A DNA stretch of 64,000 bases from Petrocella atlantisensis. GTDB lineage: Bacteria; Bacillota; Clostridia; Lachnospirales; Vallitaleaceae. Position 1 is the stretch's first letter, and each line of letters begins with the position of its first letter. The DNA lies in contig NZ_LR130778.1 in NCBI RefSeq assembly GCF_900538275.1, positions 682,001 to 746,000 of the forward strand. The letters run 5' to 3'. Of the stretch, positions 17,801 through 26,447 are shown piece after piece. The translations under genes were made by a program, and so were the position numbers. Below the pieces are notes generated by a model. The model did no database searches, was not told the origin of the DNA, and saw only the letters and a list, made by a program, of their open reading frames with translations.

Positions 17801-19747
17801 AAAAGAGATCGGTATGGTATCATAATAATTGTCTATGGTATCAAGCCTAGCGTATAGGTTGACTCTTTCAGGATGCCATGTGGTTGTTTCCAAATAAGGG
17901 GTAAATCTTTCCTCAAAATGTCCACTTTCCGCTCCTTCGAACTGAACACTCTCAAGTCCCTCTCTCAAAATAATATTCCAGTCACTTTCTAAAGCGATTT
18001 TGGGATTTGCGTATGGTGTGCCCTCAAAGTACTGTACATCACCACTTACAACAATTTCATCCCCCATCATCATTATCTCTGCATCTATATCTGCCTTCAT
18101 CGTTACTGTTGGTTTTTCAAACTGACTGATGCCAACATACACAGTTGTCAACTTCTGATCACCAATAAATACTTGCAGATCAAATCCATAACCGTAATGG
18201 TCCTCAAACTCAAAAGAGGTAAGATAGTCTCCGTTTTTTGATAGCGCAACTGTTTTTTCTTCAAGAATCTTATCGCCAATGACCCGTTTAATGGTAACCG
18301 TTTTAATATCCCTACCTTGTTTATGTTGAACAAACCCAGATAAATAAATCAAGTCTGTAGGTAAATAGACGGACCTATCTGTATATGCATAATACCAATA
18401 ATCTTCAGAAAATTGCTTCTCATAAGTACCCGTACGTAAGGGCATTAATAAAGGCTGTGCTTCCTTCGTCTTTATTTTCACCATCTTAAATGCATTTTGA
18501 GGTGCTTTATAAGGTATAACACTTAATCCTGCCCCATTCGTCGAACCAATTGAAGCATCATCTATGGTAATGACACTGTCAAGCGCATTAGAACCGGTGC
18601 TTTGTAGCCACACCAACAGTTGGTCGTTGTCTGCCATCAAGTAACCATTATACTCTGTCACTTGAAACAACTTACCACCTATCTTATCACCTTTTTCAAA
18701 CAGTAAATAATAATAACCCCTACTTAAATTCTCACCTAAAGTGACATAGCCTTGATAATAATCATAAACATCATATCTACCGCCTATCGATATGGGTGTC
18801 TCTGTAATTTCCTTGTTGGTTTCGAGATAGTCGTATGCCTTTATTGGGTCCATCCCATTTAGGCTTATCGCTGTCACAGCATTTTTAATTGGGTATGCCA
18901 TAATAGATATGGATTCACCTTCTTTATACAGATCACTATAAGCTTTAAAGCTTTGAAGACCATCCGGATTCAGATATAGTAAATCCTCATTCTGAAAACT
19001 GATAAGCTGTTGATTTGATTGTACGCTGTAATCTGTTGTAAATGTCGTTTCAAAAGACTCAAGTGTCTCCTCGTTATGCACATAGCCATCCTCTATGGTT
19101 AAGGTATATTTCGTATTAGGCTCAAGATTCACTTTCGGAATGAATCTATAGACATTATTAAAAACCTCCACGCGTCCTTCTGCCTGTGGTGTTAATTTTA
19201 TATAGTCTTCTACAGAAGCCTCTATATCCTTAGAAAAATAAATTTCTATGAGTGTGTTGGTCGGTACATATTCTTTATCTTCGGCAGGATATACTGCACT
19301 TACGGCTAATATCTTATGGGTTTGGAACGCAAAACCAAAAGGCGTCTCACCTTGGTCATAAACCATACTGACGATTTCTCCGGCATCTAGTGGTGCATCA
19401 AAGGCTAATTTAAAAGTTAAATCCTGCTCATTGATCTCTGAAATGGTAAACGCTTTATCCGGTTTCACTTTTAGGACCTGCTTTAGCGTATCAGCATTTA
19501 TAACACCTTCGATTTGAATCTCAAAAGGACTGTTTACAGATATGCCTTGTTCCGATGCTTCAACGGCTTTTACCTCCATAGCATCAATGCGATAATTTTC
19601 CGTCACCTCTGTAACTTCCTGATGAGGTGCATCAATGGGTTTTCTTCCATACACAAACCAGTAGGCAATGCCACCAATCACCAGAACTGCCAACAACCCT
19701 GTTATCAATCCTAATTTATTATCCTTAATCCATTTTTTTGTACCCAT
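14882..19747 (-). CDS. alpha-2-macroglobulin family protein, no thioester
   Basis: A 1621-residue protein with a single N-terminal membrane anchor (GLITGLLAVLVIGGIAYWFV) and a large extracellular part. Two Big_5-type Ig-like domains come first (about 60-260), then macroglobulin domains, a Gly-rich bait-like stretch (GAEGGEGGDG), the A2M signature region (NERGEANFSFKVPDNLTKWR) and an alpha-helical toroid region (about 1220-1450). Bacterial A2Ms are thought to trap proteases at the cell surface. The CxEQ thioester motif is absent, and I see no cysteine in the whole protein, so trapping would be non-covalent. ATG 19747 follows AGGAG. It shares an operon with the exported MEMO-like protein. Confidence 0.88.
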   Translation of the reverse strand: MGTKKWIKDNKLGLITGLLAVLVIGGIAYWFVYGRKPIDAPHQEVTEVTENYRIDAMEVKAVEASEQGISVNSPFEIQIEGVINADTLKQVLKVKPDKAFTISEINEQDLTFKLAFDAPLDAGEIVSMVYDQGETPFGFAFQTHKILAVSAVYPAEDKEYVPTNTLIEIYFSKDIEASVEDYIKLTPQAEGRVEVFNNVYRFIPKVNLEPNTKYTLTIEDGYVHNEETLESFETTFTTDYSVQSNQQLISFQNEDLLYLNPDGLQSFKAYSDLYKEGESISIMAYPIKNAVTAISLNGMDPIKAYDYLETNKEITETPISIGGRYDVYDYYQGYVTLGENLSRGYYYLLFEKGDKIGGKLFQVTEYNGYLMADNDQLLVWLQSTGSNALDSVITIDDASIGSTNGAGLSVIPYKAPQNAFKMVKIKTKEAQPLLMPLRTGTYEKQFSEDYWYYAYTDRSVYLPTDLIYLSGFVQHKQGRDIKTVTIKRVIGDKILEEKTVALSKNGDYLTSFEFEDHYGYGFDLQVFIGDQKLTTVYVGISQFEKPTVTMKADIDAEIMMMGDEIVVSGDVQYFEGTPYANPKIALESDWNIILREGLESVQFEGAESGHFEERFTPYLETTTWHPERVNLYARLDTIDNYYDTIPISFTMLPRDMMTILDLEKDEEGGFEMTYNTHKIDIEKYDPEIWDGSNLKGDPIGDVNVEVTVKEIYYEKEFVGQSYDEVMKVTYDRYNYKRIESVVMKTSLATDAQGKIGFHFDQVIDGRDYVVETVTYDQKGRIIKDTLYYGADVFYRDTLAYNQYAYLDSDSSAYGLGEDVQIFLNTDDGRIQGDDQDQMLFIVVKEGIYETYLSDTPSHTLKFEEDMIPTVYVQGVYFDGQYMHAGYNFRKYLQFDTDEREAVIDIQFEQSNYKPGDTVHGVITMKDRDGRPLEGYYNMSVVDEAYFALYEDYKDPRSELYQWHYNTAILGETIATSKFIEATFGAEGGEGGDGSIRSDFKNTAYFNNGTTNERGEANFSFKVPDNLTKWRVTVSGITQDLYAGVSKENLNVTLPYFVTALFADTFLEKDVLGLTLKSTSKNAPLSSEVSYKVNVKNQEGYDWSYEGQGLLNDFMYVPVGSLPLGSLIPGNYTITIEGSIPGHKDRLSKNIQIQKSAQKLSLNHKETVEESTSIKHNGQMVHITMMNPMARERYEMLSRWLYNHVDALEYKATGYMAYLKMKNLGFDVSHLTWLSQKPYYYLPENNLYNSTHSSDGSVITTVDLLQMGWRDVIEKSEVERLKLGLYQKAMSNKTSNVDSMAALYGLALLGEPMLEDVRAAILLPTYNEEPLALLYGIKALTYYGAYQEAIQTLEAFFPSNGQSLGIDYIESDDQNQNKKNALLMAIYSDLNQEQMAGSIYERIKDLEVKGYITASESFYYITHLPTNLLESVVELSINKQKETIRLGYDDVWHRTLTADEAKETVFLPVKGETTMTTTYIGSYQDLEVHQDLGVETRIIEEEAGIKVGDLVTVEHKVTVNQPTSSFEVMDVLPAGLVFVGNVEISSNDVNMLVYNNNEGRFSQFFAYAYHHNAEKLNNYEFVLTYQARAITIGNYGYEPIVVLDTKNQNYSIGEGISVEIIQ

Positions 19748-19825
19748 TTTACCACTCCTCACCTAAGCTCAATATATGTTTCATTATACACTTTCTTATT
19801 CTTTTCGTATAGAAAATACAGGGAA

Positions 19826-20704
19826 TTAAATACCATTGTCTGTCTTCATAAATTCTATAAATGTATTACATGCAATTGAAATACCACGCTTTTTATCAAA
19901 AAGCAATCCGATGCTTCTCTGTGGAATCATGGGTACTACTGGCCACTCATATATTTTTTTATCGCTAATTTCTTCAGTTACAAAATTCCCAATAACCGAA
20001 GCCACGCCTAGTCCGATTTTTGCAAACTCTACTAAAAACTCCATACTACTGATTTCAATATCAACATTTAGTGCGACATGATGTTGTTCAAGAAAACGTT
20101 CCAAATGATCTCTCGTAGCGTTATTACGCTCCAATAGCAGCATAGGGTAATGTTCCAATTCTTTAAGAGGGATAACAGCTTTTGGTGGACGCTGTCTTGA
20201 CACAAATATATCTTGGATCTTCATCAGTTCAATAAACTCAAAGGGTTGATCTGCTTTTAGATCACTGATAATAGCACAGTCTAAAAAACCTTCCTCTAAA
20301 AGCTTCATTGTTTCTAAACTGGTTCTATTCACAATCTCAATTTTAAGCTTAGGGTATACTTGATGAAACCTATTCAAAAAAGGCATAAAGTAATACTTAC
20401 ATAAAGTGTTACTGATACCTATTCTAATAGCCCCAAAAGACCTATCTCTAAGCTGATGTAAAAGTTTTTCTCCTTCGTGTATTTGGCGGAAGGCCGTGGC
20501 TACATGATCATATAGAAGCTGCCCCTCTGTCGTCAAGGTAACGCCTTTAGCATGTCTTACAAATAATAAGACGCCTAAATCCGCCTCTAAGTTCCGTATA
20601 GATTTACTAATAGCCGGTTGAGATACAAATAAAGCCTTTGCCGCCTTAGAAATACTTTCATATTCTGCAACCTGATAAAACACATAATACAATTCCGCCG
20701 TCAT
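19826..20704 (-). CDS. LysR-type transcriptional regulator, probably of leuCD
   Basis: A 292-residue LTTR with an N-terminal helix-turn-helix (ESISKAAKALFVSQPAISKS, about residues 16-35) and a periplasmic-binding-protein-like effector domain. Start ATG 20704 follows GGAGG; in-frame codons further upstream would run through the operator. It is divergent from leuC with 142 bp between, which suggests that it controls leuCD and itself. A palindromic T-N11-A box overlaps its own ribosome-site region. The effector is unknown; a leucine-pathway intermediate is a reasonable guess. Confidence 0.88.
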   Translation of the reverse strand: MTAELYYVFYQVAEYESISKAAKALFVSQPAISKSIRNLEADLGVLLFVRHAKGVTLTTEGQLLYDHVATAFRQIHEGEKLLHQLRDRSFGAIRIGISNTLCKYYFMPFLNRFHQVYPKLKIEIVNRTSLETMKLLEEGFLDCAIISDLKADQPFEFIELMKIQDIFVSRQRPPKAVIPLKELEHYPMLLLERNNATRDHLERFLEQHHVALNVDIEISSMEFLVEFAKIGLGVASVIGNFVTEEISDKKIYEWPVVPMIPQRSIGLLFDKKRGISIACNTFIEFMKTDNGI

Positions 20705-20716
20705 TATAGCACCTCC

Positions 20717-20731
20717 ATAACTTATGGTTAT
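20717..20731. promoter_or_regulatory. LysR-type operator (T-N11-A palindrome)
   Basis: ATAAC-TTATG-GTTAT is a perfect palindrome with 5-bp arms and contains T20718-N11-A20730. A weaker palindrome, AATAA-TAG-TTATT, lies at 20742-20754, about two helical turns away. Both sit between the LysR gene and leuC. Confidence 0.6.
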
Positions 20732-20846
20732 GTAACCTATCAATAATAGTTATTTTATTTATATCTACTAAAAGTATACAATGGATAGTATAAAATGTAA
20801 ACGTCTTGTATTTAAAGGCATTACAATGGATGAAAGGATGATTACT

Positions 20847-22259
20847 ATGTCAGGCAAAACTATTTATGAAAAGATTTGGGCCAACCACCTTGTGGATCAA
20901 GAAACTGGCAAACCAGGAATATTATACATCGATCTTCACTTATTACATGAGGTGACTTCGCCTCAAGCTTTTGAAGGTTTAAGACTTTCCAACCGTCAGG
21001 TCCGAAGACCTAACCTATCATTTGCAACCATGGACCACAATGTTCCCACAAAAGATCGATATAACATTACAGATCCAATATCAAAAGTACAAATCGAGAC
21101 CTTGGAAAAAAATTGCGCCGAATTTGGCGTAACCTTATATGGACTCGACAGCCCTGATCAAGGCATCGTTCATGTTATTGGACCCGAACTGGGCTTAACC
21201 CATCCGGGAAAAACCATCGTTTGTGGCGACAGTCATACGGCTACCCACGGTGCTTTCGGTGCCTTAGCTTTTGGTATTGGTACTAGTGAAGTGGAACATG
21301 TCTTATCCACCCAGTGTTTACAACAATCCAAATCCAAAACCATGAATGTCAAAGTACTTGGTCGTCTTGGATATGGCGTAACAGCAAAAGATGTTATTCT
21401 TGGCATTATCAGCCAATATGGTACAGATTTTGGAACCGGTCATGTTGTTGAATTCACAGGTGAGGCCATCCGACAAATGACTATGGAAGAACGTATGACC
21501 ATCTGCAATATGGCCATAGAAGCAGGTGCAAGAGCAGGCCTCATCTCCCCTGATGATACCACTTTCAATTATTTAAAAGGACGTCAACATGCACCTAAAG
21601 GTGACGCTTTTGAAGATGCTGTTGTTACTTGGCGCGCTTTGGCTTCAGATGATGATGCGGTATACGATGCGACTTTGGAATTTGATTTGAATGTTTTGGA
21701 ACCCCAAGTCACTTGGGGTACTAGCCCTTCAATGGGTGCCAGTATTAGTGATGTGGTTCCATCTCCTAGTGATTTTGAGTCTGCAGATGATCAAAAATCT
21801 TGTGAAAATGCCCTTGAGTATATGGGCCTTACCTCCGGCACACCAATGTCGGATATTAAAATCGATTACGCTTTCATCGGTTCCTGTACAAACGGGCGTA
21901 TAGAAGACCTTCGTGCAGCTGCTAAAGTAGCCAAAGGTCGCAAAGTAGCTGAGGGTGTTACGGCACTTGTGGTTCCCGGCTCACAAAAAGTCAAGCTTGC
22001 TGCTGAGGCCGAAGGGCTTGACAAGATTTTTATAGAAGCCGGTTTTGAATGGCGTGAATCCGGATGTAGTATGTGCTTGGCCATGAACCCGGATTACTTG
22101 CAACCAAAAGAACGTTGTGCTTCAACATCTAACCGTAACTTTGAAGGCCGACAAGGCAGAGGTGGTCGAACCCATTTGGTATCCCCTGCTATGGCCACCG
22201 CTGCAGCTATTTATGGCCACTTTGTTGATGTCAGAAAAATCGAAGCATTAGAAGCTTAA
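20847..22259 (+). CDS. leuC: 3-isopropylmalate dehydratase, large subunit
   Basis: Aconitase-superfamily enzyme that isomerises 2- to 3-isopropylmalate in leucine synthesis, as a heterodimer with LeuD. The 470-residue length is normal. The [4Fe-4S] ligands are visible: Cys in IGSCTNGR and the CxxC pair in [12 protein letters not shown]. Other family signatures are [19 protein letters not shown] and [11 protein letters not shown] 20847 lies 8 bases after AAAGGA; longer in-frame starts lack a ribosome site. leuD follows after 12 bp. leuA and leuB are not in this window. Confidence 0.96.
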   Translation: MSGKTIYEKIWANHLVDQETGKPGILYIDLHLLHEVTSPQAFEGLRLSNRQVRRPNLSFATMDHNVPTKDRYNITDPISKVQIETLEKNCAEFGVTLYGLDSPDQGIVHVIGPELGLTHPGKTIVCGDSHTATHGAFGALAFGIGTSEVEHVLSTQCLQQSKSKTMNVKVLGRLGYGVTAKDVILGIISQYGTDFGTGHVVEFTGEAIRQMTMEERMTICNMAIEAGARAGLISPDDTTFNYLKGRQHAPKGDAFEDAVVTWRALASDDDAVYDATLEFDLNVLEPQVTWGTSPSMGASISDVVPSPSDFESADDQKSCENALEYMGLTSGTPMSDIKIDYAFIGSCTNGRIEDLRAAAKVAKGRKVAEGVTALVVPGSQKVKLAAEAEGLDKIFIEAGFEWRESGCSMCLAMNPDYLQPKERCASTSNRNFEGRQGRGGRTHLVSPAMATAAAIYGHFVDVRKIEALEA

Positions 22260-22271
22260 GGAGGTATCATC

Positions 22272-22865
22272 ATGGAACCCTATAAAAAAATTAATGGCAT
22301 TGTTATGCCAATCGATCGAACCAATATAGACACGGATGCCATCATCCCTAAACAATTCCTAAAACGCATTGAGCGCAGCGGTTTTGGCCAGTATGTTTTT
22401 TATGAGTTTAGATACGATGAGAAAAATCAACCGATTGAAGATTCCATCTTTAATATGCCAAGATATGAAGGCGCTTCTGTTTTAATTTCCAGAGCCAATT
22501 TTGGTTGCGGTTCTTCCAGAGAGCATGCACCGTGGGCCCTTGAAGACTACGGTTTTAAAGTCATTATCGCTCCGAGTTATGCGGATATCTTTCATAATAA
22601 TTGTTTTAACAATGGTATTCTTCCAATAGAACTAGATAACAGCATGATGGATGTTCTATTTGAAAAAACCTATGCAAAAGAAGGCTATAAGTTGGAAGTG
22701 GATCTTGAAGCACAAACCATCAAAGACAATGACGGGTTAGAAATCAAGTTTGATATAAACCCTTTCCACAAACATAAGTTGTTAAATGGCCTTGATGATA
22801 TCGGACTCACTTTACTAAAAGAAGATAAGATTCTAAAGTATGAGAAGGAACATCATCTGGTATAA
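22272..22865 (+). CDS. leuD: 3-isopropylmalate dehydratase, small subunit
   Basis: A 197-residue swivelling-domain subunit that completes the LeuCD active site. It has [17 protein letters not shown] at the N-terminus and [14 protein letters not shown] (about residue 78), which binds the substrate. The length suits the bacterial LeuD class of about 200 residues. The ribosome site AAGGAGG overlaps the end of leuC. A strong terminator follows at 22891. Confidence 0.96.
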   Translation: MEPYKKINGIVMPIDRTNIDTDAIIPKQFLKRIERSGFGQYVFYEFRYDEKNQPIEDSIFNMPRYEGASVLISRANFGCGSSREHAPWALEDYGFKVIIAPSYADIFHNNCFNNGILPIELDNSMMDVLFEKTYAKEGYKLEVDLEAQTIKDNDGLEIKFDINPFHKHKLLNGLDDIGLTLLKEDKILKYEKEHHLV

Positions 22866-22890
22866 ATTTCAATTATCTTATTTTAATATA

Positions 22891-22925
22891 AGAGCTGGCT
22901 CAAAAACTGAGTCAGCTCTTTTTGA
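22891..22925 (+). terminator. terminator of leuCD
   Basis: A 12-bp inverted repeat with one G-U pair (22891-22902 with 22908-22919) is followed by TTTTTG. Confidence 0.88.
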
Positions 22926-22939
22926 TATGTGATTTAGAT

Positions 22940-22961
22940 AAACTTAGTTCTGACACTTTAA
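22940..22961. repeat. degenerate fragment of repeat family R1
   Basis: AAACTTAGTTCTGACACTTT matches the right arm of the R1 elements at 4551 and 47168 with a few changes. The matching left arm is not clear. Confidence 0.4.
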
Positions 22962-23003
22962 TTCTGATATAAAATTAGGATACAATAAATGTGTTATTAA
23001 AGT

Positions 23004-23222
23004 GGGTCCTATGAAAACCCTTCCACAAACTGTATGATTACGGTCTCCGATTGGTGCATCCATGCACCAAAAGTCGACGGTCAGCATCCATGCTGACTAA
23101 CAAATTTCATAAGAAAGTTTTCATTATTAGCATCATTTCTTGAAGACTGACATGATGCTTGAGGTTACTTTCTTATGAGCCTCATCATACAGTCTGCTTC
23201 CAGGAACTTCATAGTCGATATT
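23004..23222. repeat. multi-hairpin intergenic repeat, family R2 copy A
   Basis: This 220-bp, gene-free element folds as nested inverted repeats. The outer stem is ACTGTATGAT/ATCATACAGT (23029-23038 with 23184-23193). Inside are perfect hairpins at 23051-23070 (TTGGTGCAT-CC-ATGCACCAA) and 23080-23097 (GTCAGCAT-CC-ATGCTGAC). An 11-bp stem (23108-23118 with 23167-23177) encloses AGCATCAT/ATGATGCT. A homologous, inverted copy lies at 34880-35057 and an end fragment at 55727. The hairpins keep pairing while their bases change between copies. No protein is encoded. Confidence 0.8.
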
Positions 23223-23333
23223 GGCTATTATATTATTACTGCTTAATTTAGAGTATCATTAAAGGCATATGAATTTAAGCCTATGAATTAAAGCCTAATG
23301 AAATGACGCACATGCGGAACCAAATGAGGAAAG

Positions 23334-23555
23334 AAAAAGCGCTGATCAATCACAGTTCTACATGGATGTAGAACGTCCTTCATTTTTACATGGATGCAAG
23401 AAAAGAAGCTTCGCTTCGCTATGAGCTCTGCTCATATTTCTGAACGGTTCGAAAGGAAAGGTCCTTGACGTATTCTGCCACGCTTCAAGGCTGAATACTA
23501 AAGTATGACTTTCCTTGAAAATTAAATAAGAAGGATGATTGATTAGCGCTTTTTC
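23334..23555. repeat. large folded intergenic element, R3
   Basis: A 19-bp terminal inverted repeat with one G-U pair (23334-23352 with 23536-23554) encloses about 180 bp with further hairpins: GTTCTACAT-GG-ATGTAGAAC (23355-23374), ATGAGC-TCT-GCTCAT, AAGGAAAG/CTTTCCTT and CCTTGA/TCAAGG. The whole could fold as a multi-branched arm. The CATGGATG/CATCCATG core is shared with R2. A 95-codon minus-strand frame crosses it (23358-23645) but lacks protein character. The element runs almost up to the stop codon of btuD. Role unknown; it could be a non-autonomous mobile element or a structured transcript end. Confidence 0.7.
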
Positions 23556-23629
23556 ATGACGAAATGACGACTTATTACCGAGTAGATGTGATACACAGGT
23601 TTTCCGCTGACCGTACGAAGTGTTCTCTT

Positions 23630-24403
23630 CTACCAAGTAATCCATTTCTTATCATGATTAATCAGCATATTCACTTTCAAGTTATAGACCTCATCTATAT
23701 TCTCTTCTGTTAGTATTTTAAGAGGTTCCCCTTGCTTAATAATTCGACCCTCTTTCATTAGAAAAATATGGTCGCAATGGTTCATGGTAATATTCAAATC
23801 ATGTAAAACGGATATGACGATTTTGTTCTGATTTCTGCAGATTTCTTTCAATAAAGCTATAATTTCAAACTGATAATGAACATCTAGATGAGAAATAGGT
23901 TCATCTAGAAGAATGATATCCGTATCTTGAGCAATGGCTCTTGCTATGACCACTCTTTGAAGCTCACCACCACTCAACTCATTAACATGCCTGTTTCTTA
24001 GAGACATCAGATTTGTTTCAAAAAGGGTCTTTTCAACTTTGTCGTAATCTTCTTGGGTGATATTGGTCATCCTGTTTGTATAGGGATATCGACCCATCAT
24101 GATGACTTCCTCTACTGTAAACGCATACTTCATGTTAAACATTTGAGGTACAAAACTGATTTTTTTTGCCAATGTCATTCTTGGCATCTTATGGATATCT
24201 TGCCCAAAAATATGAATACGGTTGTGTGGGCAATTGTTTAGACCGGCCATAAGCTTCAGCCAGGTGGATTTTCCCGAACCGTTTGGACCGGCAATACCAT
24301 AAAATGTACCTTGGTAAAAATCACCCTCAACCTGGTGCAACACATCTTGCTTGTCATAGGCAAAGCTTAAGTTTTTAACTTGTAAGGGTACTTCATAACC
24401 CAT
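23630..24403 (-). CDS. btuD: ABC transporter ATPase for cobalamin/corrinoid uptake
   Basis: A 257-residue ATPase of the FecE/BtuD family that powers corrinoid import through BtuC. It has Walker A GPNGSGKST, Q-loop (FVPQMFN), signature LSGGELQRVVIARA, Walker B IILLDEPISHLD and the switch His (VLHDLN). The start is ATG 24403, sharing one base with the stop of the permease gene (TAATG), so it is translationally coupled. It is the last gene of the B12 operon. Siderophore or haem transport would be possible from sequence alone; the operon makes corrinoids the substrate. Confidence 0.9.
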   Translation of the reverse strand: MGYEVPLQVKNLSFAYDKQDVLHQVEGDFYQGTFYGIAGPNGSGKSTWLKLMAGLNNCPHNRIHIFGQDIHKMPRMTLAKKISFVPQMFNMKYAFTVEEVIMMGRYPYTNRMTNITQEDYDKVEKTLFETNLMSLRNRHVNELSGGELQRVVIARAIAQDTDIILLDEPISHLDVHYQFEIIALLKEICRNQNKIVISVLHDLNITMNHCDHIFLMKEGRIIKQGEPLKILTEENIDEVYNLKVNMLINHDKKWITW

Positions 24404-25434
24404 TAGCCCACCAACTTTCGATGTTTGTACAGAAGCCATAGGAAGAAAGGCACACCGAACAAAGCTGTTATGATACCTACAGATAGTTCTTTATTGTTTA
24501 ACGTTACTCTTGCAATGGTATCACAAATAATTAAGAATATACCGCCACTTATGGCCGCCATAGGCATCAGCCTTCTATGACTTGGACCGGTAATCAACCT
24601 TACACCATGAGGAATTATAAGACCCACGAAACCGATGATCCCACTGGAAGCAACGATCACGGCTGCAACCAAAGAGCTTACAATTAAAAGCCGTTTTTTA
24701 AGCTTATCAACCTCTACACCAACGGATTTTGCCTGTTCATCCCCCATCATAATCATATCCAATTCACCACTGTGCTTGTAGATATATAAAATACTTATGC
24801 CAACAACCAAACATACAAGAGACACCTTGTCCCATGAAGCATTCTTAAAACTACCTAAAGTCCAAAAATATACAGATTCAACTTGTTCTTGATTAAAAGT
24901 CATAATAAGTGTAATAAGGGCACTTAGAAAGTAGTTGACCGCCAAACCGGATAATAACAACACTGAAACCGGTAGCTCTCCTTTTATGACCGCTAATTTG
25001 TAAATTAGGAGCATTACCGTTATAGCACCTACAAATGCAAAAAGAGAAACCGTCGTAAAGGATAAAAAACGCATTTGTATCTCCATGATAGCAGCAAGGG
25101 TGGCACCAAATGCTGCGCCTGAAGAAACACCCAGTAAATACGGCTCTGCCATAGGGTTAGAAAACACACCTTGAAACACACACCCAGTCACTGAAAGGCC
25201 CATGCCAGCAAGAAGGGCCAGTATGATTCTAGGCAACCTAAGATTAAAGATAATGGTTTCATAACTGCCTATGGTTTCAAAATGCGATCCGACAATAGGC
25301 AATTTACTAAAAATGGTTCCTATAAAATCCCCAAGGGATATGTTTGCACTCCCCATAGTAGCTGTAATGGCTATGGTCAGAAACAGTAGAGCCATTGCAA
25401 TTATGAAATTAATGTTTGTTAATGATTTTCTCAT
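24403..25434 (-). CDS. btuC: cobalamin/corrinoid ABC transporter permease (FecCD family)
   Basis: A 343-residue permease with about ten transmembrane helices. It has the FecCD signatures LALLAGMGLSVTGCVFQGVFSNPMAEP (residues continuous, family core) abridged as GLSVTGCVFQG..NPMAEP, and GFVGLIIPHGVRLITGPSHR, the ATPase-contact region. It forms the membrane channel with BtuF and BtuD. ATG 25434 is chosen because RKSLTN starts the first helix and GGGGGAT precedes it. It lies 22 bp after btuF and overlaps btuD. Confidence 0.9.
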   Translation of the reverse strand: MRKSLTNINFIIAMALLFLTIAITATMGSANISLGDFIGTIFSKLPIVGSHFETIGSYETIIFNLRLPRIILALLAGMGLSVTGCVFQGVFSNPMAEPYLLGVSSGAAFGATLAAIMEIQMRFLSFTTVSLFAFVGAITVMLLIYKLAVIKGELPVSVLLLSGLAVNYFLSALITLIMTFNQEQVESVYFWTLGSFKNASWDKVSLVCLVVGISILYIYKHSGELDMIMMGDEQAKSVGVEVDKLKKRLLIVSSLVAAVIVASSGIIGFVGLIIPHGVRLITGPSHRRLMPMAAISGGIFLIICDTIARVTLNNKELSVGIITALFGVPFFLWLLYKHRKLVG

Positions 25435-25456
25435 CGGATCCCCCACTTTACCATCC

Positions 25457-26404
25457 CTAGAATGCCTCCGGATGGAATATGCGTGCCATAACTTCAATAG
25501 CTTCCCCTATTCTTGGCCCCTGTCTTACAATCATATTCTCATCGACCTCATATAAACGATCTTCTTTAATCGCCTCCAGATCTTTGTAACCTTCAAGCGT
25601 TACAATGCTGGCTTTTGTATCCCAATATTTGGAACATAACATAATATAGGGATTTTTTTCAACAATTTTTTCTAGACTATACATCCAGTCCGACCCATCT
25701 TTGGCCACATTGTCCCCACCAGCTAACGTAATCATATCGTGAATAAAGGTTTCGCCTGTAGCTGTTGTATCTACCCCTTCAGCAGCATGAACAACATAGT
25801 AAACCGTAGGTGGTGTTAAGCCATCTACGGCCACTTTGACCGCCTCAATCTGTTCCCCAACTTTTTCTTCTAATACCTTGGCTTCATCGCTTCTGTTAAT
25901 AATCTGTCCCACGATTTGAAAATATTCATAGGTACCTTCAAGTGTACTATCTTTATCCAATATAACCACAGTAATGCCCTGATTCTTAAGGTTTGAAGCC
26001 AATTCCTCAGAGGCCATGGATGAAAGAAAGAGTACATCCGGATTCGCTTCTACAATACTTTCTATATTTAAGTCAAATAGTGTTCCGAAATCTTGAATTT
26101 CTTCAGTTTCTATAGGATAATCACAATATGTTGAGCGACCAATCATAAGATCACCGGCATTTAATGCAAATATTATTTCTGTAATCTCAGGTGACAAAGA
26201 CATCAACGTATCCGGTGCCGCTTCAATAACCACAGAATCACCATACTTATCCATAATGGTCATTGGGTATTGCTCTAAAGCACCCTCATTTGATATTGGT
26301 GCTGTCTTATTTTCCTCTATTGACACATCCTCTTGGGCACAAGCCGCTAATAATAACATAAGTGCTATCATAATGAATATACTTCTTGATATTTTGCTTA
26401 TCAT
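25457..26404 (-). CDS. btuF: corrinoid-binding lipoprotein of ABC transporter
   Basis: A 315-residue extracellular binding protein of the BtuF/FepB (helical-backbone) type. The signal peptide ends in a lipobox (MLLLAAC), so it is lipid-anchored outside the membrane. SLSPEITEIIFALNAGDLMIG and the DVLFLSS region are typical of BtuF. It delivers corrinoid to BtuC. ATG 26404 follows GGAG by 6 bases; an in-frame ATG four codons upstream overlaps the ribosome site. It is 43 bp downstream of cblS, probably in the same transcript. Confidence 0.9.
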   Translation of the reverse strand: MISKISRSIFIMIALMLLLAACAQEDVSIEENKTAPISNEGALEQYPMTIMDKYGDSVVIEAAPDTLMSLSPEITEIIFALNAGDLMIGRSTYCDYPIETEEIQDFGTLFDLNIESIVEANPDVLFLSSMASEELASNLKNQGITVVILDKDSTLEGTYEYFQIVGQIINRSDEAKVLEEKVGEQIEAVKVAVDGLTPPTVYYVVHAAEGVDTTATGETFIHDMITLAGGDNVAKDGSDWMYSLEKIVEKNPYIMLCSKYWDTKASIVTLEGYKDLEAIKEDRLYEVDENMIVRQGPRIGEAIEVMARIFHPEAF

Positions 26405-26447
26405 AATTTTCTCCATTTTCTATGTTTGATTTATAATCTATACACTA

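Noticed and set aside
23358-23645. 95-codon minus-strand frame over R3 as a small protein gene
   Set aside because: It starts inside btuD's end, has no ribosome site of its own and is explained by inverted-repeat DNA.
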